Positions 1 to 9,568 of a DNA stretch of 64,000 nucleotides are shown here, in pieces; position 1 is the first letter of the stretch; each line of letters opens with the position of its first letter. The notes under the pieces were generated by a model that was not told the DNA's origin, searched no databases, and worked only from the letters and a program-made list of their open reading frames with translations. Source of the stretch: Leuctra nigra (taxonomy: Eukaryota; Arthropoda; Insecta; Plecoptera; Leuctridae); the NCBI GenBank assembly GCA_934045905.1, contig OW203768.1:34005060-34069059 (forward strand), in the 5' to 3' direction. A program made the translations under genes and the position numbers.

Positions 1-219
1 ATAAGATTTCTTTTTTTTTTAAATTCCAACTGAATGTCCTAATTAACAGTATAGCAAGGCGAATAACAATAAATATAAATTGAATTGGGACATGAAACCC
101 AAAAACAAACAAAAAATGTATGACAATGTTCGCACTCAATGTTAGTTTACATCGGATATATAGTTATAATTATATACTATTTATATATAATTATAATTAT
201 ATTTACTTTCTATTGAGAA

Positions 220-558
220 TCATCGACACCAACACACGCACACATATCCTTCTTGAGGAGAACCAAAGTCAGCTTGAGGGGGGGTGGATGTCACACGTAT
301 TACTTCTTCTATGTCGTCGAGATTCAGGGATGTACTTGGACTGTACGGAGTGTGAACGCCGTTGTGTTTGGGCTTGTGCACAGGCGCCACGTGAGCAGGG
401 TGTAGTGGGTGATCGCCCCTGTGTATGAACTTGCACAGGCGGGACGTTCTGCTCTGCCCTGCGACATAGACTGGACCTCCATCCCTCCGTCCTCGGCTGT
501 TTGGCTGGTGCGGTGTGGATGTTGACGTCCTCATCAAAGATCCAGTCATTGGCTGCGT
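220..558 (-). other. Possible terminal exon of an unknown gene
   Basis: On the minus strand a frame stays open from about 603 to a stop at 220, in a stretch that is clearly more GC-rich than its surroundings. A splice-acceptor-like sequence (cgttctcag) ends at 559-560, so an exon could begin at 558. The predicted peptide is rich in His, Pro and Ser, contains a short acidic patch (LNLDDIEEV) and matches no family I recognise. A second frame (269-592) is also open, so the reading frame is not settled. It lies downstream of the retroelement env gene and could belong to that element's 3' region or to a host gene. Existence as a coding exon is inference. Confidence 0.2.
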
Positions 559-603
559 CTGAGAACGAATATTTCCACACAAGTAAACGCACTTACAACA
601 CAA

Positions 604-1417
604 TTTGACATACAGTAAAATGAGAGAACTATTAATGAAAATTTAAAGCAATTATTCATGGTTACTCGCCAAAGTACATATACATACTGACATTATTTAT
701 CAGCTGATAACCTTACATTTTACTTAATATGGATGCTTCTTATTGCTCATCAGTTATTGATGCCATTGTTCTGATTAATTCTAAGTACTTATATTTTAAT
801 TTACTATATATCTAACATTATAAGTACTACTTACAAAATAACCTTGTCAGGCATGACAATGGCTGATGGAGTATCAACACCCGGGGTCAACGCATCCCTT
901 GCTTCTTGTTGTTGCGCCTTGGCAATGGAGCAGGTAGACTGTATAGCTGGCCAGCGTTGTTTTGGTAGACACCCCGGTACTCGTCGTAAACTTCCCTTTC
1001 AATTACTCAGCCGACGGTCTGTCTTCAGGTTTCAATGCTTGGTTGGCGAAGACGTCCTCTGTTGTGTGCTGGTATGGCGCCTCGCAGATTTCCCTTGACT
1101 TCATCCCTTCTCGAGGAGCTCCTCAAGTTGTTATTTTCTTTAGCTAATTTGTTAGTGCGTTAGTTTGAATTGAACTTCATAATTTTTTTTTTTACTCGTA
1201 ATCTCTTATCTCGATTTTTTTTTTTTTAGCCGAAAGTCAGAATTTTGTTTACTGCACTAATACCCATAAGCTAATTCCTGACAATTAATTACTAACCAAT
1301 AACTTCCCCCCAGTTACGTATAAATTTGAATTCCCAAATTCCTTAAATTTATTATTTAGTTTGTGTTCAATTGATTGTTAATTTAATTGTTTTTCATTGA
1401 AAAATTTTGCCCATCCC
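604..1417. other. Region downstream of env, no gene assigned
   Basis: This should hold the 3' end of the minus-strand retroelement. Read on the minus strand, env is followed by a purine-rich stretch (attaagggatgggcaaaa), then AT-rich sequence with two A-tracts near 1180-1230, then a GC-richer block at about 850-1110 with short open frames. I found no sequence here that repeats the region beyond the gag end, so no 3' LTR can be assigned. A splice-donor-like ttttgtaagt lies on the minus strand near 835-845. Confidence 0.3.
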
Positions 1418-3442
1418 TTAATCTATCTCGCGTTGTGTTATTGACCGCAGGCTGATCTGCGGGTAAACCGTAAGGGCACGCGGAGTCCTTGGTACCATGA
1501 TGGAGGTCGACTGAGGGTGCATTTGTACCGGCACATAATGCGCGTCAGTCAGCGGTAGGTGGACCATTGGTTCGACTTCCGGGTCGCGTTGACGAGAATG
1601 CCCGCGAGGGTTTCGCACGCGCACATTCCTCACACATGTTAGAAATGAGAAAATAGACCTTCTTTTAATAAAAATGATTAACCCAATAACAATGAGTATT
1701 AGTAGCATATATGATCCATACGACAAGAAAGTGGCGTGAACTTCGACCCACGATGGAGTTTCCAAGTGCTCCAATTCGTACTTCCACTCCTCCAGGGAAA
1801 TAGGTCTCGTTGGTGATCCTACTGTTACCCGACGTGATATTATTTGCTCAATTTGTTTAGGGGTTCCAAAAACGGTTTTCACTCCCTCCACTGTATTATT
1901 AGATATAAGGTTTAAAATGTTCGAAATAGCCGGCAATCTATAAGTTAATTCAATTGCTGTTTCTATTGTTCGTGATGCGTGACTCATTAAAATATAGTTG
2001 TCAGAGGTCCCTTGACAATTCGGCTGCAGCGTGATCAAGCCACTACCTCTCAGCACTCTCACCTCCGAGGTAGGGGTCTCGAGCTCGCTTGACTTCGGAC
2101 AATAAATTGTCATGGTTGCCTCCATTGTGAAATATATCCAGGTATTGCTAGCTGGTTGTCGGTGAAAGAACGAAGGTGGATTGACAACCAGGACGTGGTC
2201 ACATAGCTGTCGCGCCGCATTGTCATCACCGACATATAAAGCGAGTAAACACGACTTCGCCGACGCCTTCGCTACCTCCTTGATGGGTGGGCAAATGGTA
2301 ACAATGCTCGATCGACATGATGACAAGTCCTCCGCGGAAAGTTGAATAAAATTTTGGTTGTCCTGAGTAATGCCGAAATATTGATAAGTTGATGCAATCA
2401 TGACTGAAACACTGTTATTATGGATTTGGTATGGCAGAGGAATTGCCTTAAAAAGGGTGAAAAACTTGTTTGCTACTTTAATCGGAATCTTGACAAACAA
2501 TCGCAGTCGATCCTCCAATGCTACCAACGAAACAGTGGACAGCTGGTAGTAGCTATACATTGACGACAAATCTAAGGGTGTAAGTAAACTTTGCCCTAAA
2601 GCCAAGTGAGGTTGGATAGATGTCAATATGCTCAACAAATTAGAAGGCGAAACAAAATAGCTGCTAAGTTTATTCAAGGAAGTAAGTGCCAAAGAGGTTT
2701 CGAAACGATTGATGTCCGTTTTAATAGTTGAAATTGAGTTCTCAACGACTCGCAGCGCCGATTGTAGTCGAAAAGTCAGTGTGGAGTATAGGTCAGTTTC
2801 CAGGATGTTCTCTGCTATCGCTTTCTGTGAAAGTCTTACCTCCTTCCACAGGTTTTCAAATTCCCCGGCCAAAATTTCTATGTCTTTCCTGTCCTGTAAT
2901 CCGGACTTTCGCGAGTCATTGATATAAGTAAGTTGTTGTTCCATAATGTGAGTAATTATTTGTGCATTATGCTCTAGTCTATTAATTCTTGTATTAGCCA
3001 TGTCTACATCTACAGTCTGTGACACTCCGAAGACGTACTTCAAAATTTTTCCACCAATGTCCATCAAGGCCCGTCTCCTACGTGGGAACAGGTTTGTATT
3101 TAGGGGGGTAACTGTCTGCATAAGGTCGTGCAACTGCCTTTGTACTAGGTTCCCTTGATCTCGTAAAACTGACAATTCTATCCTAACAGTGTTCTCTAAG
3201 GTTCTTGCATGGTCAGACTTGTTGTTGGTAGTCGGTTTGTGGACAAAGTCGTGAATGGCCTCGATGGAATCGCGGTACGTTGCCATTACGTCATTGTACG
3301 AGTGAACGTCAATGTCCACTGACACCAACCATTCAGTCCCCGTAAACAGAACTGTCTTCTCAAACGAGAAAAACAAACCCTTATCAAAAGCTGCAGCGGC
3401 CACCGCCACGATGGACAAAAGGACGAAGATAGATGATTGCAT
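1418..3442 (-). CDS. env: Envelope glycoprotein of errantivirus-like retroelement (baculovirus F-like)
   Basis: This is a 674-residue class I-type envelope precursor, expected to be made in the secretory pathway and to mediate membrane fusion. It starts with a hydrophobic signal peptide (about residues 1-18). A tetrabasic furin-like site lies at R121-R124, followed at once by a glycine-rich fusion-peptide-like segment. One membrane anchor spans about 572-592, followed by an 82-residue basic, then proline-rich tail. This layout is that of insect errantivirus Env and the baculovirus F protein family. The frame has no stops. The ATG at 3442 is chosen because the signal peptide starts there and a good splice acceptor (tttgttccag, AG at 3459-3460) lies 16 bp upstream, consistent with expression from a spliced subgenomic RNA. 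Fold and function are inferred from family layout. Confidence 0.85.
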   Translation of the reverse strand: MQSSIFVLLSIVAVAAAAFDKGLFFSFEKTVLFTGTEWLVSVDIDVHSYNDVMATYRDSIEAIHDFVHKPTTNNKSDHARTLENTVRIELSVLRDQGNLVQRQLHDLMQTVTPLNTNLFPRRRRALMDIGGKILKYVFGVSQTVDVDMANTRINRLEHNAQIITHIMEQQLTYINDSRKSGLQDRKDIEILAGEFENLWKEVRLSQKAIAENILETDLYSTLTFRLQSALRVVENSISTIKTDINRFETSLALTSLNKLSSYFVSPSNLLSILTSIQPHLALGQSLLTPLDLSSMYSYYQLSTVSLVALEDRLRLFVKIPIKVANKFFTLFKAIPLPYQIHNNSVSVMIASTYQYFGITQDNQNFIQLSAEDLSSCRSSIVTICPPIKEVAKASAKSCLLALYVGDDNAARQLCDHVLVVNPPSFFHRQPASNTWIYFTMEATMTIYCPKSSELETPTSEVRVLRGSGLITLQPNCQGTSDNYILMSHASRTIETAIELTYRLPAISNILNLISNNTVEGVKTVFGTPKQIEQIISRRVTVGSPTRPISLEEWKYELEHLETPSWVEVHATFLSYGSYMLLILIVIGLIIFIKRRSIFSFLTCVRNVRVRNPRGHSRQRDPEVEPMVHLPLTDAHYVPVQMHPQSTSIMVPRTPRALTVYPQISLRSITQREID

Positions 3443-3811
3443 CGTGTTCAGAGTACGTCTGGAACAAACGATGAACTAATAACAGACAATAGACTAATAC
3501 AGAACAAGTTTCCCTCACTATGCACAAATGTAAAACCCACAAGAACTATTACTGAATGGTAGGAACATGGTGTTTCTAAGAGGCCCACCGACTACTGACT
3601 GAAAATTGTGCGACCTATAGTCCCACCGACTACTGAAACTCGTGACAAGGGTACGCAGCCACTGACGATTGCCTATTGGACGACAACCCCTCGACTTGCA
3701 AATTTAAACTATAAATGAAACAGAATGACTTGGCTTGGGAACTCCACTGCAAATGAGAACAACTGCAATTAGTAATTAGTCCAAGATACATAATTAACAT
3801 AAAAAAAAACT
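3443..3811 (-). other. pol-env intergenic region with env splice acceptor
   Basis: This is a 369 bp gap between the pol stop (3812) and env start (3442) on the minus strand. It contains the likely env splice acceptor (AG at 3459-3460) and a 15 bp direct repeat (cccaccgactactga) at 3584-3598 and 3622-3636, 38 bp apart. No open frame of note is present. Confidence 0.5.
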
Positions 3812-6800
3812 TTATTTATTTTTCTTAACATAAGGGCGGGTATAGGAATAATCAACTGGGAATAATTGTCTCAGCGAGCGTCGAAGACTCGAGAAGCTAG
3901 CTGGATCAGACGGATGCTCAACAGTACTGTTGTCGGCAACTGTCGAGTTCTGAGGTAACGAAGCAGAAGGTGTGTCCGGTGTATGGCGGGCAACTTCATC
4001 GGCCATCTCATCCCTCAGCGATAGTGGTTGAACGTAAATGTCTCTGGGATCAAGTAGCTCCTCATCCACTGAGTAAGGATGGTTACCCGTAAACACAACG
4101 ACGGGTGTTGATTCAGCTAATATAGCGTCATCAAACCCGTCTCCTTCGCTCCGCTCTCTCGGTAGGACCACGTCTGACATGTCCGGCGTTTTAGCATGGC
4201 TTCCCAGAGTCATGTCAAGATTCATGTCACGCAAGTCAAACGTGTGAAAGATCTTGAGCCGGTTCACATGGACAAAGTGTTTAATCTTTGCGTTATATAA
4301 ATCTGTAATTTCGAAATTGACCTCTCCTGACCTTTCAGTCACGACATAAGGACCCCGCCATGTTGAATTGTGCTTACGTGATACCGGCTCTTTAAGCACT
4401 GGCGTGTATAGGTAAACTAGACTACCTATGTCAATAGTGACTGGTTTGCTCCCCCGATCGTAATATTTAGCGTTTCGCACTGCACTTTTACGTAGGTTGG
4501 TCCTGACGATTTCTAGTGCTATGCGCAACCTGTTATGAAGTTCAACGCAATAGTCACTCTTCACTTCATCGTCGTCAGCTCTCACGGGGGAGGTGCTACA
4601 ATCAAAAGGAAGCAGAGGGACGTATCCATACAGGGTGTAAAACGGACTCATGCCATGACTTGCGTTGACTGACACGCGCATCGCGAGCTGCACGTGGTCA
4701 ACCAGTTCATCCCACTCGGTGTTCTCATTCACGAGCTTAGCCAAAATGTCATTTATGACGGCATTCTGACGTTCGGAGGCCCCGTTTGCCATTGGATGGT
4801 AGGCTGTGGTCAATAGCCTTGGCACTTGCAAAAACGTGCATACTTCCTTAAACATTTTACTGCAGAAGTTTGGTCCTCTGTCGGAAAGCAAATTTTCTGG
4901 GCAAGAATGAGGGGTAATGACATGTTTAACAAACACGCGGGCCACCGTGATGGCGGTGGTGTTATGCACGGGTACAATGATAGTCCACTTTGTCAAGAGG
5001 TCAACAAAAGTCACCAAAAATCTATTGTTGGCCTTAGTGGGTCGGAACGGACCGCTGCAGTCCATTGAAAGTACTTGAAATGGGCGCTTCAACTCCGGCT
5101 CGAACTTCTGGAGGGGGGCTCGAGATGACGCTGGTTTCATCTTTCGCCTTTGGCAAGCCACGCATGACGCTACATATTGTTTGATGTCATTTGTCATGTT
5201 CTCCCAATAAAATCTAGTGGAGATGAGGTCAGTTGTTCGCATGACGCCTCCGTGACCCGATGTTGGAATATCGTGATGAGACTGTAGGATCTTATATCTC
5301 AAATCACTTGGGACGACGAGTCTGTCATTATGCGGGTATGTTCTGCATCTGACTCTGTATAACAGTTTCTCGTCGTCCAGCGCAAAGAGCGGGTCAGCGG
5401 AATTGTCTTCCATCAGCTTGTCAATGATTGGCTTCAGGAGTGGGTCCATCAGCTGTCTTGACTTAATATATTGCCGGTCTATTACTGGAATATATCGCAC
5501 TTCCTCATCTCCATCCTTGATTATGTTGTTTACACGTATTCTGGACAATGCATCAGCATGACGAATAGCCGAAGCACTCCTGTGCTGAATTTCATAGTCC
5601 ATTTCCGCCAACGCCAATCCCCACCTAGTCTGCCGTGCCGACGCCTTCGGAAGATTTGCTAAATATTTCAAGGCAGCATGATCTGTCACTATTTTTATCC
5701 TATTTCCATACAGATAACAGTGAAAAAATTTAATGCCAAACATCACTGCAGCCATTTCCTGTTCAGTAACTGTCATTTTCTGTTCACAATCACTACATTG
5801 GCGAGAAGCATAACCAATAGGCTTCTCGACGCCATCAATTAGCTGAGATAGGACCGCACCCATAGCGAATTTACTACAATCGGTTGTGAGAATGAACTGG
5901 AGGTCAAAATTAGGATAGATTAGGAGTGGGGGTGTTACAAGTTTCGATTTCAGAATTTCAAACGCTTCAGCCTGTGGTTCCCGCCATTCGAATTTAACTT
6001 CCTTCTTAGTCAGAAGCGTAATATTCTTCGCTATTGCTGCAAAATTTGGAATGAAACGGCGGTAAAAATTTACAAGGCCGAGAAATCTTCTAACTTCCTT
6101 AAGATTCTTCGGTGCGGGGTAATTTACTACCGCATCAACTATTCTTTTTGTAGGCTCAATTCCATCTGCTTTAATAATGTGACCTAAGTACTCAATCTCA
6201 GTTTGAATGAAGTTAGACTTTGCTAATTTTAACTTCAAATTCGCGTCTCGGAGTCGGTCAAAAATCTCTCTCAAATTGCTGATGTGCTGTTCTACCGACG
6301 GAGCAAAACAGATTAAGTCGTCCAAGTAACAAAGAACTTTTGTTGACAGGAGCCCCGTCATAACAGTGTCCATGAGTCGTTGCCACACTGAGGGCATGTT
6401 ACGCACGCCCATGGGTGCGAATAAATATTCGAAACACCCTTGAGGTACGACAAAAGCTGTCTTCTCTATACTGTTAGGATGGACTTTAATCTGATGGTAT
6501 GCTCGATGGAGGTCAAGGGTAGAGAAGTGCTTGGCGCCTGACAGTGCATCAATAGTGTCAAGTAGATTCGGCAACGGGTGGTTTTCTGGTTTTGTAACCT
6601 CGTTGACATCTGTGTAGTTACAGCAGAACCTATGCGTTACTTTTCCATTATCTGAACGCTTCAAAACAACGACTACAGGCGCCGCCCATGCACTGCGCGA
6701 CGGTCTTATGATACCTGATTCCAATTGTTCCTTTATTAGGTCATCTACTATCTTTCTCCTTGTGTGTGGCAGACGGTATGGCGGACGCCTCGAAGGTCGA

Positions 6801-9568
6801 GCATTACCAGTATCAATCTCGAACAATACTTTATCACAGCCCCCGAGTCGATCGCCAGGCAAAAAGAATACATCCGTATATTCACATATCAGTTTTTCCA
6901 TTGCCTCTTTGTCTTCTGGGCTCAGATGGTCTAGTTTTACTCCTTCTTTCACGAGTCTCTCTCTTTCTGCTTTACTTAGCGGCTCTGAAGAGTGGACCGC
7001 TCCGTCTACCTGGCCGTTGTTATTGTTGTGAATAGCAGCGACAATTTCTATAGGCGACTGGCCCTTTAAATCAATGTTTACTGTTTTGTCATGTAACTCG
7101 TCGATCTCATCATTGTATTCGAAAGGTAAAAGTTGTGCTACCCCAACCGTTGTGTTTGCAGGAATTTCGATTGCTTGAAACGATTTGTTGAGCAGTTTAA
7201 TTTGAATACAACCATCTTCACGTTCATAAGCAATACTTCGTGCGGCAGCAATACCATGTATACGGATGTCAGTCGGAACAAAGATGATAGGCCGGTCTAA
7301 TCTTTCTTCGCCTTTCAGGTAAAGCCGCCTCTTTTGTTTAGCAATAAGGATCTGTTCCGACCTTGATGGAATAATGGTTGTACCTATTACTCGTACATTA
7401 GTCTCAAAATCCTTATCTCCCTGTTTGCGAGTATTTTTACTTTTGTTTACTTTAGATGAAAGTTCCGTGCCTGTGCCAACTTGCTCCGTGCTTATGGACG
7501 TTTCTGCGACCTCATACAATGCCACCACGTCCGCGCTTCTCTCAAGTATTCTGTCATCTTTTTCACATTCGACATCAATGAGCTCCAGGGGCTCATCACT
7601 GTCATGGATTATGTGTGAGAGTTCGACGTCATCCGAAAACTCAATGATGTTTCCAGATGATTTGACGTCCTTCTGTGCTGACTTCGCCTCCACACATTCA
7701 CTGATTCCTACATTTGTCTTGACATCAAGATCCCATTCACGAACATTATCTCTGACTTGAGATTCGTTTCGTATGCTAATTTGAGTGCAATGTTCCACTC
7801 TTGCTCCGCTTCGCTTGCAATACATGCTCGTTTGAACACCCATGAGAATGTGTTCAGACGTTTCTGAAATTTTGGCGGCTCGTGTAACTCTTACATATAT
7901 GTCACAATCGCCCTCATCTATCTGGAAGGAATGACTGTCTCCTGAGATATTTGACAGTTCGACATCATCGTCATCTTCGTGAGTGATCATGGACGCTGTG
8001 ACGTCATCGTGTGATGTCTTTGCATCCGAATCTAACTCAGTGATTGTGACACTCGTGCCGAACTCTTCATCTGACAGTTCAGTTTCCATGTTTCTCTCAA
8101 CGACCGCCAGGTTTCGCACTTGCATGATCTCACCGTTTCGAGTGCTTGGTTGTTGACTCTCGATTTGAAAGTCACAATCTCTGCTCGCGGTGGAGATCGG
8201 GGGCGAATCCTGTGCAGATTGTTGAGGAAAGTCCCTGATAAACGCTGCTTGCCTAATTAACACAGCTTGTATAATCAACACATATAAATAGGCCATGATC
8301 TGCGCTAATGCATTACTCTGTGCATCAATATCTCCCCGTAGAGGCATGGATCCTTGCCTCTGAACCGAAGATATTGGGCTCTCGAACTCGACGAGCTCAT
8401 TCCTAGTCGAACTTGAAGTTCCTCGGGAAAGAGGATCATTGCTCGCAGGGCTGCAGTCCCTGGATGAACAACTTTCGCTTTCCTGCTGAAAGTCCTTGCT
8501 GACTGAAGAATTGACACTCATGCTTGAATTGAGATGCGCTACATTAGTACACAAAGTTACCGTAATATTAGATTCACACAATACATTATGAATCATCTTG
8601 CAGACTTTAGGCCATTTCTGTTTATCGCGTCCGCATCCCAATCTAGGGATCGAAATGGACGTCAACTTATGCCGCGACATGTGGTCTTTTAGAGCAATTA
8701 GGGTGCGTCGAATGTCAGCCAGTTGCGGCTTCTCGTGGTATAGGTTCTTTGTTACTAAATAGTAAATAAACCGTCCATCTTCTTCGACTGCACCAACATC
8801 GCCGACCTGTAACTTTTGTTGTCGGAGCAATGACACGTGCTGAAATTTATTCCTAAAGCGAAGAGCCAGACCTGCTCGAAGAGCGAGGTCCGCGGAGACA
8901 CAATTGACGATACTCTCACGTCTTGTTAAAAGTGAATCGTCGCATTTTGAAAATAACTTTTCAAATCTACCTGGTAAGGGTCGCTGTTTCTTCTTATACA
9001 CTTTCACTTTCCTTTTAGCTGCGGGCATCTTGTCGTGGATCGTGTTCTCGAGAACACTAGAAAATCTCACGCGCTTAACCATGCGTCTCTTGTCCTCGCC
9101 GTAGGGGAAAGTATTCTCCCCATCGACAATCAAGCGACGGACTCCGTCAATGCTAAGTGAAAAGTCCTGGAAAAAATCAAAGCCGAGGATGCCGTCTGAT
9201 TCACCGAGGTCCAGACTGTCATCGCTTACCAGGAATGGATATGAATAGTTTTTATTTCCTAACTGGAGTGTTAAAGTTGCCTCTCCGATAATTGGCAACC
9301 TTCCTCCCGTAACTGAATAAATGCGCCGATTGCATGGTCGAATTGGAACATTTCCCTGTTTCAAATTTCTCCCGCTGATAATAGAAATTTCGGCGCCACT
9401 GTCAAGCAGAAGCGTCTGGACGCTCCTCACACCGTTTGGAGAAATAAGAATGGCTGTGATTCTCGGCTTGACGCGTGTACGAAGTGGAGGATCAGCTATG
9501 TTGGAAAATACCCTCCCTTGAGCTGCTCGATCAACACAGGGATCTATGACGAGCCGCTCCCGAAATTT
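3812..9568 (-). CDS. pol: Ty3/Gypsy Pol polyprotein with inserted macro domain
   Basis: This is a very long frame without stops (open from 9826). The true Pol part begins at the frameshift site near 9568, which is residue 87 of the open frame. Domains in order, residues counted from 9826: aspartic protease (LLLDSGAE with D142, ILGFD near 213-217); basic patch (267-283); TARG1-like macro domain (about 288-427); acidic spacer (about 428-812); a beta-rich domain with an IPSRSEQ motif common in Gypsy Pol; reverse transcriptase (about 995-1250, YLDD near 1167); RNase H (TTDCSKF, TEQEMAAV, TDHAAL, HADALSR); integrase with the H-H-C-C finger and D, D, E residues in MDCSGP, SDRGPNF and GASERQN; and a GPY-like module (WRGPYVV, VHVNRLKIF). 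No chromodomain is seen. All catalytic motifs are present, so enzymatic competence is plausible. Confidence 0.93.
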   Translation of the reverse strand, partial: KFRERLVIDPCVDRAAQGRVFSNIADPPLRTRVKPRITAILISPNGVRSVQTLLLDSGAEISIISGRNLKQGNVPIRPCNRRIYSVTGGRLPIIGEATLTLQLGNKNYSYPFLVSDDSLDLGESDGILGFDFFQDFSLSIDGVRRLIVDGENTFPYGEDKRRMVKRVRFSSVLENTIHDKMPAAKRKVKVYKKKQRPLPGRFEKLFSKCDDSLLTRRESIVNCVSADLALRAGLALRFRNKFQHVSLLRQQKLQVGDVGAVEEDGRFIYYLVTKNLYHEKPQLADIRRTLIALKDHMSRHKLTSISIPRLGCGRDKQKWPKVCKMIHNVLCESNITVTLCTNVAHLNSSMSVNSSVSKDFQQESESCSSRDCSPASNDPLSRGTSSSTRNELVEFESPISSVQRQGSMPLRGDIDAQSNALAQIMAYLYVLIIQAVLIRQAAFIRDFPQQSAQDSPPISTASRDCDFQIESQQPSTRNGEIMQVRNLAVVERNMETELSDEEFGTSVTITELDSDAKTSHDDVTASMITHEDDDDVELSNISGDSHSFQIDEGDCDIYVRVTRAAKISETSEHILMGVQTSMYCKRSGARVEHCTQISIRNESQVRDNVREWDLDVKTNVGISECVEAKSAQKDVKSSGNIIEFSDDVELSHIIHDSDEPLELIDVECEKDDRILERSADVVALYEVAETSISTEQVGTGTELSSKVNKSKNTRKQGDKDFETNVRVIGTTIIPSRSEQILIAKQKRRLYLKGEERLDRPIIFVPTDIRIHGIAAARSIAYEREDGCIQIKLLNKSFQAIEIPANTTVGVAQLLPFEYNDEIDELHDKTVNIDLKGQSPIEIVAAIHNNNNGQVDGAVHSSEPLSKAERERLVKEGVKLDHLSPEDKEAMEKLICEYTDVFFLPGDRLGGCDKVLFEIDTGNARPSRRPPYRLPHTRRKIVDDLIKEQLESGIIRPSRSAWAAPVVVVLKRSDNGKVTHRFCCNYTDVNEVTKPENHPLPNLLDTIDALSGAKHFSTLDLHRAYHQIKVHPNSIEKTAFVVPQGCFEYLFAPMGVRNMPSVWQRLMDTVMTGLLSTKVLCYLDDLICFAPSVEQHISNLREIFDRLRDANLKLKLAKSNFIQTEIEYLGHIIKADGIEPTKRIVDAVVNYPAPKNLKEVRRFLGLVNFYRRFIPNFAAIAKNITLLTKKEVKFEWREPQAEAFEILKSKLVTPPLLIYPNFDLQFILTTDCSKFAMGAVLSQLIDGVEKPIGYASRQCSDCEQKMTVTEQEMAAVMFGIKFFHCYLYGNRIKIVTDHAALKYLANLPKASARQTRWGLALAEMDYEIQHRSASAIRHADALSRIRVNNIIKDGDEEVRYIPVIDRQYIKSRQLMDPLLKPIIDKLMEDNSADPLFALDDEKLLYRVRCRTYPHNDRLVVPSDLRYKILQSHHDIPTSGHGGVMRTTDLISTRFYWENMTNDIKQYVASCVACQRRKMKPASSRAPLQKFEPELKRPFQVLSMDCSGPFRPTKANNRFLVTFVDLLTKWTIIVPVHNTTAITVARVFVKHVITPHSCPENLLSDRGPNFCSKMFKEVCTFLQVPRLLTTAYHPMANGASERQNAVINDILAKLVNENTEWDELVDHVQLAMRVSVNASHGMSPFYTLYGYVPLLPFDCSTSPVRADDDEVKSDYCVELHNRLRIALEIVRTNLRKSAVRNAKYYDRGSKPVTIDIGSLVYLYTPVLKEPVSRKHNSTWRGPYVVTERSGEVNFEITDLYNAKIKHFVHVNRLKIFHTFDLRDMNLDMTLGSHAKTPDMSDVVLPRERSEGDGFDDAILAESTPVVVFTGNHPYSVDEELLDPRDIYVQPLSLRDEMADEVARHTPDTPSASLPQNSTVADNSTVEHPSDPASFSSLRRSLRQLFPVDYSYTRPYVKKNK
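8546..8965 (-). other. TARG1/OARD1-like macro (ADP-ribosylglycohydrolase) domain within Pol
   Basis: About 140 residues between protease and the acidic spacer align in order with the OARD1/TARG1 branch of macro domains: a core with NCVSADLALRAGLA, then GRFIYYLVTK, then SIPRLGCGRDKQKW, then a final beta-strand ITVTLCT. In the human enzyme, Lys84 and Asp125 remove ADP-ribose from glutamate or aspartate. Here the equivalents are K360 (in LVTK) and D401 (in GCGRD), both retained. Its likely activity is ADP-ribose binding or removal of ADP-ribose from proteins. The domain sits in a position where Gypsy polyproteins usually have only linker. Family assignment is by motif recognition. Activity, and whether a cellular gene was captured, are inferences. 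Confidence 0.82.
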
